From positions 186,001 to 250,000 of the forward strand of contig NZ_WQEG01000001.1 in assembly GCF_013033515.1 (NCBI RefSeq): a stretch of 64,000 bases of DNA. Reading direction: 5' to 3'. This DNA is from Ruegeria sp. HKCCA6707 (GTDB lineage Bacteria; Pseudomonadota; Alphaproteobacteria; Rhodobacterales; Rhodobacteraceae). Below the pieces are notes generated by a model. It made no database searches. It saw only the letters and a program-made list of their open reading frames with translations, and was not told where the DNA came from. Below are positions 9,951 to 18,839 of the stretch, one piece after another. The first letter of the stretch is position 1, and each line of letters begins with the position of its first letter. A program made the translations under genes and the position numbers.

Positions 9951-10342
9951 TTCGCGGACTTCTCCTCGATTACCGCAGCCAGCGCTTCAGCCCGTGCAGC
10001 CATTTCCGCCAGCGTATCGGTGACCGATGGCGGCACAACCGCAACCTCGATACGTTCCGGTTCAGGTGGAGGGGCGAGACGATGGCGGTTCAATTCGGCC
10101 TCGGTTTCGGCCAGTTTGGATTCAAGTGTTTTCAACCGCTCATCGGATTCGGCCATTTTATCGGCAAGCATCAGCCCCGCCATGAGCAACATCCGCGATT
10201 CCGGCATCCGGCCAATCTGATCCGATAATACCTGCGCTTCATCGTCCAGCATCTTGGCTGCGGATTGCAAGAACGCCTCTTCACCTTCCTGGCACGAGAC
10301 ATGAAAGCCGCGGCCACCGATATAAATGGTCACTTCGGGCAT
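9947..10342 (-). CDS. zapA: Cell division protein ZapA
   Basis: This 131-residue protein begins MPEVTIYIGGRGFHVSCQEGEEAFLQSAAKMLDDEA, the beta-strand head typical of ZapA, then a central helix with LLMAGLMLADKMAESDERLKTLESKLAETEAEL. ZapA tetramers cross-link FtsZ filaments at the division ring. The protein is longer than E. coli ZapA (109 residues) because of a proline-rich linker and an extra C-terminal helix. It overlaps the upstream coiled-coil gene by 1 nt (TAATG) and the downstream mliC-like gene by 4 nt, so the three are translationally coupled. Confidence 0.88.
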   Translation of the reverse strand: MPEVTIYIGGRGFHVSCQEGEEAFLQSAAKMLDDEAQVLSDQIGRMPESRMLLMAGLMLADKMAESDERLKTLESKLAETEAELNRHRLAPPPEPERIEVAVVPPSVTDTLAEMAARAEALAAVIEEKSAK

Positions 10343-11088
10343 TACTCCACCTCTCCCTCGGTCAGTTGTGCGCGCGACAAAAGCGGTTCCAGACGCGCCA
10401 GAACCGCATGAGCTTCGGCAGCATCGGTCGCTTGCGCCGCACGGGTGGCTTCAAGCTCGGCAGCGGTGGCTCGGTTCAAAAGCGCGGCGTCCGGCAAACC
10501 GTTCTGTGCGGCCGCGCGCAATTCATCCATCGATGCCCTAAGTTGTTCATTGGCTTTGCGCATCCGCTGCAAATCGTCGTCCAACCGGCTCATCGCGGCG
10601 CCATGGCTGCTGCGCTCGGCCCGCAGCATATCAAGCTCAGCGCTCAGCTCTTCTATGCGTTCGCTATCGGCCAGCTCTGCTTTCAGCTGCGCGATTTCCG
10701 CCTTCAGCCCGTCAACTTCGTCGGTATTGTCCAACGCAGCCTTGGCCTCAGCCAATTCCGCGCGCGCCGCTTCAACCGACGCCAGTGTTGTCTTCGCTTC
10801 GGCCAGCTGCTGACGCAGCACATCCATCTCGGGGTCTTTCTCTGGCTCACCCTCTGCCCGCTCCAACTCGGCCCGCAGGTTGTCAATCTCACTTTGGTGG
10901 CGCGTTTCAAGAGTTTTGATCCGCTCATGCAACTCGGCGGTAAGCTGACGTTCCTGGTCAAGCGTCGCGCGCAAACCCTCATCTGAACCGCTGCTCTCCA
11001 GGGTCGCTTCTGCCAAAGCGTCGACCCCTGTTCCGATCCGATGCATAGCAACGATAATGCGCCGCTGTAATTCTTCGATTTGGCTCAT
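10342..11088 (-). CDS. Coiled-coil protein upstream of zapA
   Basis: This 248-residue protein is almost wholly charged coiled coil, with Ala/Glu/Leu heptads such as AELAEAKAALDNTDEVDGLKAEIAQLKAELADSERIEELSAELDMLRAE. It has no signal peptide or membrane span. It sits directly before zapA with a stop/start overlap. I do not recognise a named family. The position and structure suggest a partner in FtsZ-ring organisation comparable in concept to the coiled-coil ZapB, but that is inference. A long antisense open frame over it is a shadow of its skewed codon use. Confidence 0.75.
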   Translation of the reverse strand: MSQIEELQRRIIVAMHRIGTGVDALAEATLESSGSDEGLRATLDQERQLTAELHERIKTLETRHQSEIDNLRAELERAEGEPEKDPEMDVLRQQLAEAKTTLASVEAARAELAEAKAALDNTDEVDGLKAEIAQLKAELADSERIEELSAELDMLRAERSSHGAAMSRLDDDLQRMRKANEQLRASMDELRAAAQNGLPDAALLNRATAAELEATRAAQATDAAEAHAVLARLEPLLSRAQLTEGEVE

Positions 11089-11259
11089 GCCCCTGTCACC
11101 TCTTTGTCAAGGTTCGTATGCGTGGTGACGTCTACGAATCACGCCATGCCATCATCTGTGCCTAGTCTAACGGAATGTATTGGAAAATACCCACTGTTTG
11201 CTTTCAAGGGCTTGGGGCGAGTTCTTGAACCAAGCGGCGAGATATCGCCCCGGTTCTGC

Positions 11260-11287
11260 TTGCACTTTGGCAAGTGAGTGGTATTCA
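11260..11287 (+). promoter_or_regulatory. Possible tkt promoter
   Basis: TTGCAC (11260-11265) and TATTCA (11282-11287) are 16 bp apart, placing a transcript start about 42 nt before the tkt start codon. The rest of the 247-bp gap to the coiled-coil gene holds small hairpins such as GGCGA/TCGCC near 11240 but no gene that I can support. Confidence 0.35.
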
Positions 11288-11335
11288 GCGGCGCAACCGC
11301 CCGTAACTCATCCGTAATCCAAAGGAACAACGCCC

Positions 11336-13360
11336 GTGGACCTGACTGCGCTGCGCAAAGCCAACCCTGAACACTGGGACAAGGCTGCGGCCATCCGTAC
11401 CCTGACCCTTGATGCCGTCGCCGCCGCCAATTCCGGCCATTCCGGCATGCCGATGGGCATGGCCGATGTCGCGACTGTACTGTTCGAAAAGCACCTGAAA
11501 TTCGATGCAAGCGCGCCAAACTGGCCCGACCGCGACCGGTTCATTCTGTCAGCGGGCCATGGCTCGATGTTGGTCTATTCGCTGCTGTATCTGACAGGTC
11601 ACGCGGATGTCTCGCTGGATGAGATCAAGAATTTCCGCCAGTTGGGTGCCAAAACCGCAGGCCACCCCGAGAACTTTCTGATCAATGGTGTCGAAACCAC
11701 CACCGGTCCGCTGGGTCAGGGCATCTCGAACGCCGTAGGTTTCGCCATGGCCGAAGAAATCCAGCGTGCGCAATACGGTAAAAAGATCGTCGATCACTAT
11801 ACATACGTGATCGCTGGCGACGGCTGCCTTATGGAAGGCGTTAGCCAAGAGGCCATCACATTGGCCGGACGGCACGAGTTGAGCAAGCTCATCGTGTTCT
11901 GGGACAACAACAATATCACCATTGACGGCACCGTCGATATTGCCGATCGCACGGATCAGGTGAAACGGTTCGCCGCGTCGGGCTGGCAGGTGATCGAGAT
12001 TGACGGCCACGATCCGCAAGCCATCGATGAAGCCATCACCAAGGCCAAATCGTCGAACAAGCCAACAATGATCGCTTGCGAAAGCCATATCGCGTTGGGC
12101 CATGCGGCGCAGGATACGTCGAAAGGTCACGGTGCTCTGACCGATCAGGACCAGCTTAAAGCTGCCAAGGAAAGCTATGGCTGGCCGCACGGTCCGTTCG
12201 AGATTCCGTCGGCAGTCAAATCCGCCTGGGAAGCCATTGGGGCTCGGGGTGCTGCGGAACGTACTGCCTGGGAAGAACGCTTTGCCCAAGTTTCGGAACG
12301 CAAACAGGCAGAGTTCAACCGGGCCTATGCCTTTGAGGCACCCAAAAAACTGGCCGGTGCCATCCGTGCCTTTAAAAAGCAGATGGCGGAAGAGCAGCCC
12401 AAGCTGGCCACCCGTGCCTCGTCCGAGAAAGTTTTGAACGTGGTCAACCCGATCATGCCGGAAACCATCGGCGGCTCGGCGGACCTGACCGGATCGAACA
12501 ACACCAAATCTGCGGATATGGGCGTGTTCCTGCCGGAAAACCGCAAGGGTCGGTATATCCATTACGGTATCCGCGAACACGGCATGGCCGCCGCGATGAA
12601 CGGCATGGCGCTGCATGGTGGTATCCGCCCCTATGGCGGAACGTTCATGGCCTTCACCGACTATGCCCGCCCGTCCATGCGTTTGGCTGCTCTGATGAAA
12701 GTGCCGACGGTCTTCGTGATGACCCATGACTCCATCGGTCTGGGCGAAGACGGACCGACCCACCAGCCGGTCGAACATCTGGCCATTTCACGCGCGACGC
12801 CCAATACCTATGTGTTCCGCCCTGCTGATACCGTTGAAACCGCCGAGGCGTGGGAATTGGCTCTGACCTTCAAAGACAGCCCCTCTGTCCTGTCATTGAC
12901 CCGTCAGGGCGTGCCCACGGTGCGCAAGGATCACAAAACCAAAAACCTCACCGCACAGGGCGCCTATGTTCTGGCTGAAGCTGAAGGCAAACGTCAGGCC
13001 ATCCTGATCGCCACCGGGTCCGAGGTGTCGCTGGCCATGGAGGCCAAAGCGATGCTTGAAGCCGAAGGTATCGGCACCCGTGTGGTCTCGATGCCCTGTA
13101 TGGAGCTTTTTGCCCAACAGGACGAAGCCTATCGCAAACGCGTGCTTCCGGGCGGCCCGGTCCGGGTCGGCATCGAAGCCGCCGTGCGCGCGGGCGGATG
13201 GGATCGCTGGTTGCTTGGCGAACGCGGCCGCGAGGCCAAAGTCGGGTTCATCGGCATGTCCAGCTTTGGCGCCTCTGCCCCAGCGGGCGAGCTGTACAAG
13301 CATTTCGGCATTACAGCCGAAGCGACAGTTGCCAAGGTCAAGGAGTTGCTCGGGCTGTAA
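11336..13360 (+). CDS. tkt: Transketolase
   Basis: This 674-residue TPP enzyme moves two-carbon ketol units between pentose and triose/hexose phosphates. The N-terminal TPP region has [26 protein letters not shown] and the GDG...NNN metal/TPP motif ([14 protein letters not shown]...[10 protein letters not shown]). The middle pyrimidine domain has [12 protein letters not shown]. The C-terminal domain ends in a normal transketolase tail. The start is a GTG at 11336, with AAAGGAA about 9 nt upstream and the family N-terminus ([27 protein letters not shown]). It lies next to two GAPDH genes in a central-carbon cluster. Full length, cytosolic. Confidence 0.96.
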   Translation: MDLTALRKANPEHWDKAAAIRTLTLDAVAAANSGHSGMPMGMADVATVLFEKHLKFDASAPNWPDRDRFILSAGHGSMLVYSLLYLTGHADVSLDEIKNFRQLGAKTAGHPENFLINGVETTTGPLGQGISNAVGFAMAEEIQRAQYGKKIVDHYTYVIAGDGCLMEGVSQEAITLAGRHELSKLIVFWDNNNITIDGTVDIADRTDQVKRFAASGWQVIEIDGHDPQAIDEAITKAKSSNKPTMIACESHIALGHAAQDTSKGHGALTDQDQLKAAKESYGWPHGPFEIPSAVKSAWEAIGARGAAERTAWEERFAQVSERKQAEFNRAYAFEAPKKLAGAIRAFKKQMAEEQPKLATRASSEKVLNVVNPIMPETIGGSADLTGSNNTKSADMGVFLPENRKGRYIHYGIREHGMAAAMNGMALHGGIRPYGGTFMAFTDYARPSMRLAALMKVPTVFVMTHDSIGLGEDGPTHQPVEHLAISRATPNTYVFRPADTVETAEAWELALTFKDSPSVLSLTRQGVPTVRKDHKTKNLTAQGAYVLAEAEGKRQAILIATGSEVSLAMEAKAMLEAEGIGTRVVSMPCMELFAQQDEAYRKRVLPGGPVRVGIEAAVRAGGWDRWLLGERGREAKVGFIGMSSFGASAPAGELYKHFGITAEATVAKVKELLGL

Positions 13361-13381
13361 AACAGACCCAGCGGATCAAGC

Positions 13382-13407
13382 AAAAGGCGGCCCGTGGCCG
13401 CCTTTTT
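13382..13407. terminator. Bidirectional terminator between tkt and DUF808 gene
   Basis: AAAAGGCGGCC/GGCCGCCTTTTT is a strong stem with A and T tracts on both sides. It can serve both convergent genes. Confidence 0.8.
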
Positions 13408-13415
13408 CATTTGGA

Positions 13416-14375
13416 TCAATGGGCGCCGGATTTTCCGAACATCGGCATGATCACCTTGGTCGCCAAGGGGATCAGTACCATCCCCCAGGCCAAACCAAAC
13501 ACACCGTCCATTGTGGCTTTCGAAATCCATTCAACGGCACTTGTCCACTGCGCGGATACCGAATGCCCCAGCGCATAGGCCCAATCGTGGATATGATGGC
13601 CCAGCCAGCCAAAGCCCAGAACCTCCATACCGTGGATGACAATCGACCCGCCGACCCACAGCATAGCCGCCGTGCCCACGATCGACAGGGTTTTCATCAC
13701 ACCCGGCATCGCCCGCACCAGACCCCGGCCCAGACTGCGCCCAACAGATGTTAGAGCGTTCTGCGCCAGATAAAGACCGACATCATCCATCTTAACGATC
13801 AGCGCGACCGAGCCATATACCGCCACGGTCACACCAATCCCGACAACGGCCAGCGTAGCCGCCTGCATCCAGACGTTAGGAGCCTCAATCGCGGCCAGTG
13901 CGATGGTCATGATCTCGGCCGACAGGATGAAATCGGTTTTGATCGCTCCACGCACTTTCTGTTCTTCCAGATGACCCGGATCGCGGTTCTTCAAGTCTTC
14001 ATCGATAACATGGCTTCCATGGGGAAACAGCACGTGAAAGATCTTTTCGGCCCCTTCAAAACACAGATACGACCCCCCGATCATCAAGAGCGGTGTGATC
14101 AGCCATGGCGCGAAGTTGGCCAGCAACAAGGCGACGGGCAGCAGCAGAATGATCTTGTTGAATATTGATCCTCGCGCGATACGCCAGATGATCGGCAGCT
14201 CTCGTGCGGGGGCGAAACCTTGAACGTATTTCGGCGTGACCGCCGCATCATCAATGATCACGCCGGCGGTTTTGGCCCCGGCTTTGCCGGCCGCTGCCAC
14301 CACGTCGTCTACCGAAGAAGCCGCAACCTTGGCTATTCCGGCCACATCATCCAGCAGGGCCAACAGACCACTCAT
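13416..14375 (-). CDS. DUF808/YedI family inner-membrane protein
   Basis: This 319-residue protein starts MSGLLALLDDVAGIAKVAASSVDDVVAAAGKAGAKTAGVIIDDAAVTPKYV, the characteristic YedI/DUF808 N-terminus, with several membrane spans beginning near residue 78. The family's function is unknown. The ATG at 14375 follows GGAAG and matches the family N-terminus; an ATG five codons upstream lacks a ribosome binding site. It ends convergently at the tkt terminator and diverges from the GapB-like gene. Confidence 0.85.
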   Translation of the reverse strand: MSGLLALLDDVAGIAKVAASSVDDVVAAAGKAGAKTAGVIIDDAAVTPKYVQGFAPARELPIIWRIARGSIFNKIILLLPVALLLANFAPWLITPLLMIGGSYLCFEGAEKIFHVLFPHGSHVIDEDLKNRDPGHLEEQKVRGAIKTDFILSAEIMTIALAAIEAPNVWMQAATLAVVGIGVTVAVYGSVALIVKMDDVGLYLAQNALTSVGRSLGRGLVRAMPGVMKTLSIVGTAAMLWVGGSIVIHGMEVLGFGWLGHHIHDWAYALGHSVSAQWTSAVEWISKATMDGVFGLAWGMVLIPLATKVIMPMFGKSGAH

Positions 14376-14427
14376 CGTTCTTCCTTTCACAACAATCGCC
14401 GCACCTCGGACCCTATCTGATCCAACA

Positions 14428-14471
14428 GCTAGCGCAAGCGTTAGCGCAACCGTCCAGGTTTTGCGCTAACA
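14428..14471. promoter_or_regulatory. CceR-like operator cluster upstream of GapB-like gene
   Basis: Three related half-palindromes lie here: GCTAGCGC (14428-14435), GTTAGCGCAA (14440-14449) and TTGCGCTAAC (14461-14470). The last two form an inverted pair. They resemble TGTTANCGNTAACA, the known motif of the LacI-family carbon regulator CceR of Rhodobacter, with about 10-11 of 14 matches each. They lie 90-130 bp before the GapB-like start codon, upstream of the best -35/-10 candidate (TTGAGA 14499, TATGCC 14522). That geometry would fit activation rather than blockage. Confidence 0.5.
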
Positions 14472-14557
14472 CATTGCAAATATGTCATTTTTACTCTTTT
14501 GAGAAATTGGTTTCGTGGCTATATGCCGACCAAAGCAAGCGTATCTGGAGTCGTCCC

Positions 14558-15559
14558 ATGACCATCAAGGTCGGTATAAATGGTTTTGGCCGCATCGGCC
14601 GCTGTACCCTGTCGCATATTGCTGCCTCAGGCCGCAATGATATCGAAGTCGTCAAGATCAACGCGACCGGTCCGCTGGAAACCTCGGCGCATCTTTTGAA
14701 ATACGACAGCATCCATGGACGTTTCCCGCGCGAGATTCGTGTCGACGGCAACACCATGGATCTGGGGCGCGGCCCGATGCGGATGTTTTCGACCTATGAC
14801 ATGAACGAGCTGGACTGGGACGGCTGCGACGTCGTTCTGGAATGCACTGGCAAGTTCAATGACGGGTTGAAAGCCAAAACGCATCTTGAGCGTGGCGCCG
14901 GTAAGGTTTTGCTGTCGGCCCCCGGCACAAATGTTGACAAGACCATCGTCTTTGGCGTGAACCACAATACGCTGACGGCCAATGACAACATGATCTCGAA
15001 CGGGTCCTGCACCACCAATTGCCTTGCTCCGCTTGCCAAGGTCCTGGACGAAGGTGTGGGCATCGAACATGGCATCATGACCACGATCCACGCCTATACT
15101 GGCGACCAACCTACATTGGACCGCCGCCATAGTGACCTCTACCGCGCGCGGGCTGCGGCAATGTCGATGATCCCGACCTCAACCGGCGCCGCAAAGGCCC
15201 TGGGTGAAGTGCTGCCGAACCTCAAAGGCCGCCTTGACGGGTCCGCCATCCGTGTGCCGACCCCGAACGTTTCGGCGGTGGATCTGACCTTCCGCGCCGC
15301 CCGCGACACGTCAGCGGCCGAGATCAACGCCATTGTTGAAGAGGCTGCAAAAGGCCCGATGCAGCGTGTTCTGGGATATGAGCCTGCGCCGCTTGTGTCG
15401 ACCGATTTCAACCACACCGAAGAAAGCTCGATCTTTGCACCGGATCAGACCCGCGTGGTCGATGACCGTATGGTTCGCGTTCTCGCGTGGTACGACAATG
15501 AATGGGGCTTTTCGGTGCGTATGGCCGATGTCGCCGTGGCGATGGGCCGCCTTAACTGA
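14558..15559 (+). CDS. Glyceraldehyde-3-phosphate dehydrogenase, GapB-like
   Basis: This 333-residue type I GAPDH has GINGFGRIGR, catalytic Cys in SNGSCTTNCLAP and C-terminal WYDNEWGFSVRM. The residue after the second nucleotide-binding strand is Ala (INATGPLETSAHLLKYDSIHGRF; Asn35-Ala36), where NAD-specific GapA enzymes carry Asp. The same change occurs in the gluconeogenic NADP-preferring GapB of Bacillus. The inference is a gluconeogenic or NADP-using enzyme, paired with the GapA-like paralogue 300 bp downstream. The start at 14558 follows GGAG by 7 nt; the earlier in-frame codons do not match the family. CceR-like sites lie upstream. Confidence 0.9.
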   Translation: MTIKVGINGFGRIGRCTLSHIAASGRNDIEVVKINATGPLETSAHLLKYDSIHGRFPREIRVDGNTMDLGRGPMRMFSTYDMNELDWDGCDVVLECTGKFNDGLKAKTHLERGAGKVLLSAPGTNVDKTIVFGVNHNTLTANDNMISNGSCTTNCLAPLAKVLDEGVGIEHGIMTTIHAYTGDQPTLDRRHSDLYRARAAAMSMIPTSTGAAKALGEVLPNLKGRLDGSAIRVPTPNVSAVDLTFRAARDTSAAEINAIVEEAAKGPMQRVLGYEPAPLVSTDFNHTEESSIFAPDQTRVVDDRMVRVLAWYDNEWGFSVRMADVAVAMGRLN

Positions 15560-15585
15560 GACTTCGGACTTCTCTTGTAGCGTAG

Positions 15586-15617
15586 CGCCCGCTCAGGTTA
15601 TCTGGGCGGGCATTTTT
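15586..15617 (+). terminator. Intrinsic terminator after GapB-like gene
   Basis: Stem GCCCGCTCAG/CTGGGCGGGC (one G-T pair), then ATTTTT. It lies 15 bp before the 47-residue gene, so that gene may depend on read-through or its own promoter. Confidence 0.7.
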
Positions 15618-15631
15618 CGTTCGGGACAACC

Positions 15632-15775
15632 ATGACCAATCAAATCGCTATCTGGCTTGGGCTGTGTATTCTCGGCGCTCTGATCGTGGATGTCGCATTG
15701 TTCGGAACCGAACATCTGCTGTTTCTCGGCAAGAAACTCTACGATTTCCTGGACTGGCTCGCGTTCTGGCGATGA
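15632..15775 (+). CDS. 47-residue single-span membrane protein between the two GAPDH genes
   Basis: MTNQIAIWLGLCILGALIVDVALFGTEHLLFLGKKLYDFLDWLAFWR is read from an ATG at 15632 to TGA at 15773-15775. Residues 6-28 form one hydrophobic span, followed by an amphipathic helix with Lys pairs and a Trp-rich end. Its position exactly between the two GAPDH genes, normal codon use and membrane-protein composition argue that it is real. I do not recognise a family; a role linked to GAPDH is only positional inference. Confidence 0.6.
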   Translation: MTNQIAIWLGLCILGALIVDVALFGTEHLLFLGKKLYDFLDWLAFWR

Positions 15776-15787
15776 CACAGGTTTTCC

Positions 15788-15825
15788 TTGACATTTGAGC
15801 CCATCTGGCTTTGTTAGCGCTAACC
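15788..15825 (+). promoter_or_regulatory. Promoter with CceR-like operator over the -10, before GapA-like gene
   Basis: A consensus TTGACA (15788-15793) is followed after 17 bp by TTGTTA (15811-15816) as -10. The palindrome TGTTAGCGCTAACC (15812-15825) overlaps the -10 and matches 13 of 14 positions of the CceR-type motif TGTTANCGNTAACA. A repressor bound there would block RNA polymerase. The start codon is at 15857. Confidence 0.65.
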
Positions 15826-15856
15826 AATCTGAACACCCAATCTGGTGGAGCAATCA

Positions 15857-16861
15857 ATGACCCTCAAGCTTGCAATCAATGGTTTTGGACGGATCGGACG
15901 CGGCGTGCTGCGTGCGGTGATGGAAAGCGGCCGAACCGATGTCGAAATCGTAGCGATCAATGACCTGGGCAAGCCCGAAATGAACGCGCATCTGTTCGAA
16001 TTCGACAGCGTCCACGGCCGTTATCCCAACCCCGTCAGCCTGAGCGATGCAGGTCTGGACGTGGGGCGCGGCCCCATCCGTCTGAGCAGCGAGCGCAACC
16101 CCGAGGACCTGCCCTGGTCGGATATCGATGTCGTGCTGGAATGCACCGGTGTGTTCCGTACCCGCGAGGCGGCGGAGCGTCATTTCAAGAACGGTGCAAA
16201 GAAAGTTTTGATCTCGGCCCCGGCCAAAGGGGATGGCAGAGTGAAAACCGTTGTGTTTGGCGTGAATGACGACCAACTCACCGCGGATGATCTGGTGGTT
16301 TCCAACGCGTCCTGCACCACCAACTGCCTGTCGCCTGTCGCCGCAGCTCTGGACGCGGGATTGGGCATCCTACACGGCAACATGACCACTGTGCACGCCT
16401 ACACAGCCAGCCAGCCGGTCCATGACACCGTGGGCAAAGACCCCTACTTGTCACGCGCCGCAGCGCTGTCGATGATCCCGACCACCACCGGCGCTGCTGC
16501 TGCTGTTGGTCTGGTGCTGCCACAGCTCCAGGGCAAACTGACCGGTCAGGCGATCCGCGTTCCCACTCCGAACGTTTCGGTAGTTGATCTGGTGGCCGAA
16601 GTGTCGCGCCCGACCACCGATGAAGAGGTAAATCAGCTGTTCATCGATGCTGCCGCCAAGATCCCTGGTGTTCTGGCCGCCGAAAGCCGCCCGCTGGTAT
16701 CGATCGACTTCAACCACGATTCCCACAGCTCGACCGTGTCGCTGGCCGAAACCAAGGTCACCGATGGCACGCTGGTGCGCGTGCTGGCATGGTACGACAA
16801 TGAATGGGGCTTCTCGAACCGGATGCTGGACACAGCCGCCGCGATGGGCGCGTTAAGCTAA
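15857..16861 (+). CDS. gap: Glyceraldehyde-3-phosphate dehydrogenase, GapA-like (NAD-type)
   Basis: This 334-residue type I GAPDH has INGFGRIGRG, SNASCTTNCLSP and WYDNEWGFSNRM. The nucleotide-specificity position is Asp36 (VAINDLGKPEMNAHLFEFDSVHGRY), as in NAD-dependent glycolytic GapA, unlike the paralogue upstream. The start at 15857 follows GGTGGAG by 6 nt. Its promoter carries a palindromic operator over the -10 box, so it is probably repressed under some carbon regime. Its last 9 bp overlap the convergent coaD gene. Cytosolic. Confidence 0.93.
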   Translation: MTLKLAINGFGRIGRGVLRAVMESGRTDVEIVAINDLGKPEMNAHLFEFDSVHGRYPNPVSLSDAGLDVGRGPIRLSSERNPEDLPWSDIDVVLECTGVFRTREAAERHFKNGAKKVLISAPAKGDGRVKTVVFGVNDDQLTADDLVVSNASCTTNCLSPVAAALDAGLGILHGNMTTVHAYTASQPVHDTVGKDPYLSRAAALSMIPTTTGAAAAVGLVLPQLQGKLTGQAIRVPTPNVSVVDLVAEVSRPTTDEEVNQLFIDAAAKIPGVLAAESRPLVSIDFNHDSHSSTVSLAETKVTDGTLVRVLAWYDNEWGFSNRMLDTAAAMGALS

Positions 16862-17344
16862 ACGTTCTTTCAGCGCAGTATTGACGCGGGGCGTGACGAA
16901 TTTCGACACGTCCCCTTCAAGCCGCGCGATTTCCTTGACCAGTTTCGACGCAATTGCCTGGTGGCGGGCTTCTGCCATCAGGAACACCGTCTCGATTGAA
17001 TCGTCCAGCGCGCGGTTCATCCCGACCATCTGAAACTCATATTCAAAATCAGCCACAGCCCGCAGACCACGCACGATGATCTGCGCACCAACGTCGCGCG
17101 CGCAGTCGATCAGCAGGTTTTCGAACGGATGGGCTACGATCTCTGTGCCCGTCTGCTCCGTCAGATGCGCACATTCCGCTTCGATCATCGCGACGCGTTC
17201 TTCCAGCGAGAACAAAGGGCCCTTATCGCGGTTGATCGCCACACCGATCACCAGTTTGTCCACCAAAGCAGCCGCGCGGCGGATAATGTCGATATGACCC
17301 AGTGTGATTGGATCAAAGGTTCCGGGATATAATCCAACCCGCAT
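16853..17344 (-). CDS. coaD: Phosphopantetheine adenylyltransferase
   Basis: This 163-residue enzyme of coenzyme A synthesis transfers AMP from ATP to 4'-phosphopantetheine. The nucleotidyltransferase motif is at the N-terminus (GLYPGTFDPITLGHIDIIRRA, with the TxGH pattern TLGH), and NRDKGPLFSLEERV and RGLRAVADFEYEFQM follow as in CoaD. The length is typical. It is convergent with gap, overlapping by 9 bp. Cytosolic, essential in most bacteria. Confidence 0.96.
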   Translation of the reverse strand: MRVGLYPGTFDPITLGHIDIIRRAAALVDKLVIGVAINRDKGPLFSLEERVAMIEAECAHLTEQTGTEIVAHPFENLLIDCARDVGAQIIVRGLRAVADFEYEFQMVGMNRALDDSIETVFLMAEARHQAIASKLVKEIARLEGDVSKFVTPRVNTALKERLA

Positions 17345-17427
17345 CGGGTTCTCCTGCGCAACAAAATTTCAGCGCAAGCAAACATATGTTGACTGCGGGT
17401 GCAAGAGGCCTAAACCGCGCGCAGCGC

Positions 17428-17865
17428 TCAATGCCCCATGATCATGCCTTCCAGCGCATCTTTCTCCATCGCCAGCTCGGACAGCTGGGCCTTGACGACA
17501 TCACCAAGTGTCACGATGCCAATCAGTTTGCCCTCTTCAACCACGGGCATGTGGCGGAACCGTCCTTCGGTCATACGCGACAAGATCGCTTCGACCTTAT
17601 CCTGTTGTGTCGCTGTGATCAGATCCTTGGTCATATAAGCGCTGACCGGCTTATCAAGGCATCCGCTGCCGCTTGCGGCCAATTCCCTTACGATGTCTCT
17701 TTCAGACAGGATCCCGATAGCGGTTTGGCCTTGATCTTCCGAAACGACAACGGTCCCGATCCTTTTTTCGGCCAGAATTTCGGCCGCTTCGGATACCGTG
17801 ATATCGGGTTTCACCGTCACAACGCCCTCGGCAGCCTTGGACTTGAGAATGGCCTGAACAAGCAT
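17428..17865 (-). CDS. CBS-domain protein
   Basis: This 145-residue protein consists of two CBS repeats and little else. Repeat one (about residues 14-65) has PDITVSEAAEILAEKRIGTVVVSEDQGQTAIGILSERDIVREL; repeat two (about 80-135) has AILSRMTEGRFRHMPVVEEGKLIGIVTLGDVVKAQL. Such pairs bind adenine nucleotides and regulate partner proteins. No partner is obvious nearby; the flanking genes are coaD and a LysR regulator on the same strand. Confidence 0.85.
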   Translation of the reverse strand: MLVQAILKSKAAEGVVTVKPDITVSEAAEILAEKRIGTVVVSEDQGQTAIGILSERDIVRELAASGSGCLDKPVSAYMTKDLITATQQDKVEAILSRMTEGRFRHMPVVEEGKLIGIVTLGDVVKAQLSELAMEKDALEGMIMGH

Positions 17866-17927
17866 GTGCTAAAACCTCCGGGTATAACCTGCTGTTTTCC
17901 AAAGCGTTGCCGGAATGCGGGAATGTG

Positions 17928-18830
17928 TCAAGTTGAACCTTGGGCCTCCAGTTGTGCAACCTCATCGCGTATTCCGCGGATGAGGGTTTGCGCAAAGCGG
18001 TTCAGTAACTCGTTTCGTTGATCCCCCTGATGCCGGACCAGATAGAACCCACGTGTCAAACTGATCTGATCCGTCAGGATTTTTCGCAGGTCTGGATGGA
18101 ACGGCAACGTAAAGTCATGGGCCACACAAACGCCCATCCCCTGCGAGACCTGACGCAGCTGAACCGAGACGGAATTTGATGCAAGTGCAACACGGTCAAT
18201 GCCCATATCGTTCAGGTAATCCAACTCGCGGTCAAAGATCATGTCGGGAATGTACCCAATCATGCGATGGCCCTTCAGTTCGGCAATCGAGTGGATCTGC
18301 GCGTGGCCAGCCAGATAGTCTTGCGTGGCCACAAGGTGCAAACGGTAGTCGGTAATCTTCTGCACCAACAGTTTTCCCGCCGTCGGGGCGCTGACCGTCA
18401 CGGCCATGTCAGCCTCGCGCCGCGACAGATTGATGATGCGAGGTAACGCCAGGATCTGAATATCCAGATCGGGATTGGCATCGCTGATCCGCGCGCAGAC
18501 CTGTGGCAAAAGATAGTTTGCCGCCCCATCAGGTGCGCCGATGCGGATTTGTCCCCTCAGCGATTGCGTAGGGGCGGAAACCATGCCCATTGCAGCCCGC
18601 ATCGCCTCTTCGGCTTGCAAACCATGCTCCATCAATCGTTGCCCGGCTTCGGTCAACAGATAGCCTTGCTGCGACTTGGTAAACAGAACCGCGTTCACCG
18701 CTGCCTCAAGTCGCGCGATCCTGCGTCCAACAGTGGCCGGGTCGATCTTGAGCACGCGCCCCGCCGCAGACAGGCTTTCTTCGCGCGCCACAGCCAGCAG
18801 GATGCGCATGTCGTCCCAATTGGGGGTCAT
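17928..18830 (-). CDS. LysR family regulator divergent from mmsA
   Basis: This 300-residue protein has helix-turn-helix WDDMRILLAVAREESLSAAGRVLKIDPATVGRRIARLEAAVNAVLFTKSQQGYLLTEAG (residues 4-62) and a C-terminal effector domain. The ATG at 18830 is the family-consistent start; the frame remains open 51 codons upstream into mmsA-side DNA without homology. It diverges from mmsA across a 104-bp gap with a perfect inverted repeat, so it probably regulates valine/methylmalonate semialdehyde metabolism. The effector is unknown. Confidence 0.88.
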   Translation of the reverse strand: MTPNWDDMRILLAVAREESLSAAGRVLKIDPATVGRRIARLEAAVNAVLFTKSQQGYLLTEAGQRLMEHGLQAEEAMRAAMGMVSAPTQSLRGQIRIGAPDGAANYLLPQVCARISDANPDLDIQILALPRIINLSRREADMAVTVSAPTAGKLLVQKITDYRLHLVATQDYLAGHAQIHSIAELKGHRMIGYIPDMIFDRELDYLNDMGIDRVALASNSVSVQLRQVSQGMGVCVAHDFTLPFHPDLRKILTDQISLTRGFYLVRHQGDQRNELLNRFAQTLIRGIRDEVAQLEAQGST

Positions 18831-18839
18831 GAAACCTCT

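Noticed and set aside
10366..10986. 206-codon frame antisense to the coiled-coil gene
   Set aside because: It is a shadow of repetitive Ala/Glu/Leu codon use. There is no ribosome binding site or known domain, and the sense gene is coupled to zapA.
11089..11335. 6S RNA near zapA
   Set aside because: 6S RNA lies beside zapA in some bacteria, but no long hairpin with a central bubble could be drawn here.
11549..12778. 409-codon frame antisense to tkt
   Set aside because: It lies wholly inside a conserved transketolase gene. It is a GC-rich codon shadow, as are similar long antisense frames over mscS, mmsA, cysI and uvrA.
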